Part shown: piece after piece, positions 30,431 to 33,650 of the stretch
Position numbering within the stretch: position 1 is the first letter of the stretch
How the letters are laid out: every line of letters starts with the position of its first letter
Assembly: GCF_007126775.1 (NCBI RefSeq)
Contig: NZ_SLAP01000243.1
Span: forward strand, 1 to 33,650
Reading direction: 5' to 3'
Length of the DNA: 33,650 bases
From: Cecembia sp.
GTDB taxonomy: Bacteria; Bacteroidota; Bacteroidia; Cytophagales; Cyclobacteriaceae
Program-made: the position numbers and the translations under genes
The notes under the pieces: model-generated
Told to the model about the DNA's origin: nothing
The model's database searches: none
Seen by the model: the letters and a program-made list of their open reading frames with translations, nothing else

Positions 30431-32182
30431 TTGATTTTTAAAAGAAAAAAGAAGGTGAATCAGGATCATATCCATAAAACCACAACACTTCTCATTGATG
30501 GATTTGAAAATTATATCCTACATTTCAATGAACTGACCTCTCATGCCCCTGAGCATTTCAAAAAAAGAGATTGGGCTTCCATGAAAGAGACCCATAGAAA
30601 AAGATTGGTCTTGTACAAAGACCAGGTATTTGCCACTAGGGCAAAACTTATTGATCTCTTGGGGGAGAAATATGCAAGCTTAGACCTATGGAATGCAAGC
30701 AAAGCCAATTATTCACTTTCTATCCAAAAAAGAAAAGACAAAGAACTTGCAGAAACTTTTTTCAATTCGGTTGTTCGCAAAACATTTCCATTAAAAGGAA
30801 TTAAGGAAAAAATCATGTTTGTGCATGAAGGTTACAATGCCTGTGAAATTCATCCAGAGGAAAAGTTATATTTTTCTTATCCGGCACATTGGGGGTTGCA
30901 GAAAATCATCAGAACTATTGTCTCTGATTTTGATTTTGATGTTCCTTACATGGATAAAGAGGCAGACATCCAATTTTTAGTCAAAGCCATCAGGGAAGTC
31001 GTCCTGACACGTTATGAAGCAACCGAAAACACCACTACACAGGTCCTCAAATCGGTTTTTTACCGAAACAAAGCCGCCTATCTTATTGGCAGGACATATA
31101 TCGGTGGCAAATGGATGCCTTTTATCGTCCCACTTCTGCATGGTCCTAAAGGCATTTTCATTGATACTTTGATATTCGATCCCAAGATCATGGCCCATCT
31201 TTTCAGCTTTACCCGCTCTTATTTTATGGTAAATGTGGAAATTCCTTCTCAGATGGTTTCCTTCCTGAATTCAGTGATCACCCACAAGCAAATCCATGAA
31301 CTTTACAATGCCATTGGCTTTAATAAACATGGAAAGACTGAATTCTACAGGGACTTTTTGAACCACTTAAAGCAAAGCCAAGATCAATTCATTGTTGCGC
31401 AAGGTATAAAAGGAATGGTAATGACGGTTTTTACGCTCCCCTCCTACAATATCGTATTCAAAATGATTAAAGATTATTTTGAACCTCCAAAAAACATGAC
31501 CAGACAAGAAGTTAAGAATAAGTACAAAATGGTCGGATTGCACGATCGGGTGGGACGAATGGCTGACACCCATGAGTTTGAAGGTTTTCACCTCCCTGTA
31601 GACCGCATAGATGCCAATTTGATGAACGAGTTAAGGAACACGGTCAACTCCCATCTTGAATTCAGGGAAAGGGACTTGATTATAAAACATGTTTATACAG
31701 AAAGAAGAATGGTTCCTTTGAATCTTTACCTCGATACTTGTACTTTGGAAGAAGCCAAACAGGCGGTTGAAGAATATGGAGATGCCATTATCCAACTGGC
31801 AAAGGCCAATATTTTTCCTGGGGATATGATGACCAAAAACTTCGGTGTTACCCGTCAAAAACGGGTGGTTTTTTATGATTATGATGAAATAGAATTTCTG
31901 ACTGATATGAATTTCAGGTGGAAGCCCAAACCGGAGAGTTACGAACAGATCTATGCAGCAGAGCCTTGGTACGAAATCAAAGCCAATGACGTATTTCCTG
32001 AGGATTTCAAACGCTTCATGATCGGAAGAATTGACATCAAAGATCACTTCTACCAGTACCACGAAAAATTATTTAATCCTGATTATTGGATCAGCATTCA
32101 AAACAGGATCAAAGCAGGAGAATGGATCCATGCACTTCCATATCCCAATCATATCCGGTTTAGGCCAGAAGAAGAGGTATAA
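30431..32182 (+). CDS. aceK: Isocitrate dehydrogenase kinase/phosphatase
   Basis: About 583 residues. AceK phosphorylates and dephosphorylates isocitrate dehydrogenase, directing carbon between the TCA cycle and glyoxylate shunt. Family hallmarks are present in order: GIKGMVM at 325-331, ATP-contacting Lys344 (VFKMIKD), DRVGRMADT at 372-380 with Asp379, GDMMTKNFGV at 464-473 with Asp465, and DYDEI at 483-487. All of these align with the E. coli catalytic residues Lys336, Asp371, Asp457, Asp475 and Asp477 at a constant offset of eight, as I recall their numbering. No ATG is available at the start. The TTG at 30431 and the GTG at 30455 (after a purine-rich stretch) are the options, and GTG would shorten it by eight residues. 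aceA and aceB are not adjacent. It converges on the GMC gene. Confidence 0.95.
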   Translation: MIFKRKKKVNQDHIHKTTTLLIDGFENYILHFNELTSHAPEHFKKRDWASMKETHRKRLVLYKDQVFATRAKLIDLLGEKYASLDLWNASKANYSLSIQKRKDKELAETFFNSVVRKTFPLKGIKEKIMFVHEGYNACEIHPEEKLYFSYPAHWGLQKIIRTIVSDFDFDVPYMDKEADIQFLVKAIREVVLTRYEATENTTTQVLKSVFYRNKAAYLIGRTYIGGKWMPFIVPLLHGPKGIFIDTLIFDPKIMAHLFSFTRSYFMVNVEIPSQMVSFLNSVITHKQIHELYNAIGFNKHGKTEFYRDFLNHLKQSQDQFIVAQGIKGMVMTVFTLPSYNIVFKMIKDYFEPPKNMTRQEVKNKYKMVGLHDRVGRMADTHEFEGFHLPVDRIDANLMNELRNTVNSHLEFRERDLIIKHVYTERRMVPLNLYLDTCTLEEAKQAVEEYGDAIIQLAKANIFPGDMMTKNFGVTRQKRVVFYDYDEIEFLTDMNFRWKPKPESYEQIYAAEPWYEIKANDVFPEDFKRFMIGRIDIKDHFYQYHEKLFNPDYWISIQNRIKAGEWIHALPYPNHIRFRPEEEV

Positions 32183-32210
32183 AGCTTGGATATGCTATCC
32201 GTTTTATAAA

Positions 32211-33650
32211 CTATAAATTTCCACGATTAATCTCATCTACCGCATAATTTGCAGCTCTTGCAGTAATGGCCATATAGGTCAGGGAAGGATTTTGTGTCGC
32301 TGTGGAAGTCATACATGCTCCATCTGTAACGAAGACATTTTTACAATGGTGAAGCTGGTTCCATTTGTTAAGTAAGGATGTTTTGGGATCATGTCCCATC
32401 CTAACACCTCCCATTTCATGAATGTCAGAACCTGGAGGAGAACCGGAATCCTGGGCATTGATAGCAGTAAATCTTGCCTTTTCAAACATCTCGGTCATCT
32501 GCTCCATATAATCTTTGACCATTTTGTCATCATTATCTGTCCAGTCACAGGAAAGCACCAACTGGGGAATGCCGTATTTGTCTTTCAGGGTTTCATGCAG
32601 TCTGACATGATTACTTTCTATGGGAATAACCTCACCCTGCATCCATCCCGATACCCACCAATGTCCCAAGGTCCTTTCAAAAAGATTCCGCTTGAGCTCT
32701 TCGCCAATACCTGTTCTTGAAAATTGCACTGCCCTGGCTGATGATCCGAAACCAACAGCATAACCCCGTAAAAAGTCTGTTTCCTGTTTGTACAGATTTC
32801 TAAATCTGGGAATATAGCTATGACTGGGATTTTTACCTGAGCTCATTTTATCTTGGAAATGATCAGTTCTTCCTGAAATTTTCCCCCTGTAATTGTGCCA
32901 AGAAATGTATTTTCCCAATAAACCATTGTCATTGCCAAGGCCATTGGGGAATCGAGAGGAAATGGAGTTCAATAAAATCAGATTCGAATTCAGTGCGGAT
33001 GCATTGACAAAAATGATGCGGGCATAATACGAATAAGTATTCCCGTCATTGGAATCGATGATTTTCACACCCACTGCCCTTCCTTTTTCCTCGTCATAAA
33101 TGATAGAGTGGACCACTGAATGCGGTCTTAATGCCATGTTGCCTGTCCGATCCGCCCAAGGAAGCGTCGAGGCATTGGCACTGAAATAGCCTCCAAAAGG
33201 ACAACCTCTGTTACAAAGGTTTCTGTTTTGACACTTGGCCCTTCCTTGCTGCAGATGAATTTCCTTTGGTTCGGTCACATGCGCACACCTTCCATGGATC
33301 AGATGTCTATCATGATAATTTTCGGAAATTACTTTTTGGAAGTGCCGCTCTACACAACTCAGGTCAAAAGGCTTCAAGAACTCTCCATCAGGCAATTGCG
33401 GTAATCCATCATAGTTACCAGAAATCCCCGAAAATTTCTCAACATGACTGTACCAAGGTGCCAAATCTTTGTAACGGATGGGCCAGTCTACCGCATAGCC
33501 ATCTCTTGCAGGTCCTTCAAAGTCTAGATCAGACCACCTCTGTGTCTGTCTGGCCCAAAGGAGAGATTTCCCCCCCACTTGATATCCCCTTGTCCATTGA
33601 AAAGGCTTTTCCTGAACAGTTTCCTGTTCTCCTTCCTTCATCCAAAAATG
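32211..33650 (-). CDS. GMC family oxidoreductase, C-terminal part, cut by window edge
   Basis: The open frame continues through the last base of the window (33650), so the N-terminus, including the FAD-binding GxGxxG, lies outside. The visible 479 residues include the FAD-contacting YQVGGKSLLWARQTQRW near the start. A cysteine-containing stretch (CQNRNLCNRGCPFGGY) resembles the insertion seen in gluconate- or fructose-dehydrogenase-like large subunits. The conserved C-terminal GMC domain contains HEMGGVRMG with the active-site His, NVFVTDGACM, and TQNPSLTYMAITARA. It probably oxidises a sugar or polyol and passes electrons to a small partner encoded beyond the edge. It ends 28 bp from the converging aceK gene, with no hairpin between. 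Confidence 0.93.
   Translation of the reverse strand, partial: HFWMKEGEQETVQEKPFQWTRGYQVGGKSLLWARQTQRWSDLDFEGPARDGYAVDWPIRYKDLAPWYSHVEKFSGISGNYDGLPQLPDGEFLKPFDLSCVERHFQKVISENYHDRHLIHGRCAHVTEPKEIHLQQGRAKCQNRNLCNRGCPFGGYFSANASTLPWADRTGNMALRPHSVVHSIIYDEEKGRAVGVKIIDSNDGNTYSYYARIIFVNASALNSNLILLNSISSRFPNGLGNDNGLLGKYISWHNYRGKISGRTDHFQDKMSSGKNPSHSYIPRFRNLYKQETDFLRGYAVGFGSSARAVQFSRTGIGEELKRNLFERTLGHWWVSGWMQGEVIPIESNHVRLHETLKDKYGIPQLVLSCDWTDNDDKMVKDYMEQMTEMFEKARFTAINAQDSGSPPGSDIHEMGGVRMGHDPKTSLLNKWNQLHHCKNVFVTDGACMTSTATQNPSLTYMAITARAANYAVDEINRGNL

Noticed and set aside
31631-32062. 143-codon minus-strand frame
   Set aside because: Antisense to the conserved C-terminal half of aceK.

Overview
The window looks like chromosome of a Bacteroidota bacterium, most likely family Cyclobacteriaceae (Algoriphagus/Belliella-like). 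This is inferred from SusE-like and GH16 lipoproteins, long two-module FtsX-type ABC permeases, a Y_Y_Y-type regulator, AT-rich intergenic DNA and little Shine-Dalgarno signal. No tRNA, rRNA, CRISPR array, transposase or prophage gene was seen. The right edge cuts a GMC oxidoreductase.

Region 1 (1-10.7 kb) holds an exported methyltransferase and a split efflux locus. The locus has an ABC ATPase and permease (minus), a lipoprotein of unknown role (plus), a HlyD-type adaptor (minus), and a divergent two-gene operon for a sigma-54 activator of the NtrC type and its membrane histidine kinase. The ATPase and adaptor genes are each preceded by a candidate sigma-54 promoter. At almost the same distance upstream of each lies a CGAACA-based candidate enhancer with a second half-site exactly 20 bp further on. 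The simplest reading is that the local activator switches on both transcription units. No TolC-like protein is present.

Region 2 (10.7-12.3 kb) has a decayed GNAT acetyltransferase pseudogene, an intact GNAT gene overlapping a VOC-family gene, and a strong bidirectional terminator.

Region 3 (12.3-18.1 kb) is a small glycan-use locus: a GH16 laminarinase-like lipoprotein, a SusE-like lipoprotein whose C-terminal module is duplicated, and a divergent membrane-spanning sensor/regulator. SusC and SusD are absent.

Region 4 (18.1-22.4 kb) has an exported isoaspartyl methyltransferase (pcm), a terminator hairpin, then a six-gene minus-strand stress operon: a repeat-containing 50-aa protein, manganese catalase, a DUF892 ferritin-like protein, a 39-aa membrane peptide, a YflT-like glycine-zipper protein and a DUF4142 lipoprotein.

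Region 5 (22.6-33.65 kb) holds mostly housekeeping and accessory metabolism: a GH13 branching-enzyme-like protein, a two-RCK potassium channel, an SDR oxidoreductase, a DUF819 membrane protein, a CoA-type Nudix hydrolase coupled to a small lipoprotein, AceK (isocitrate dehydrogenase kinase/phosphatase) without an ATG start, and the C-terminal part of a GMC oxidoreductase.
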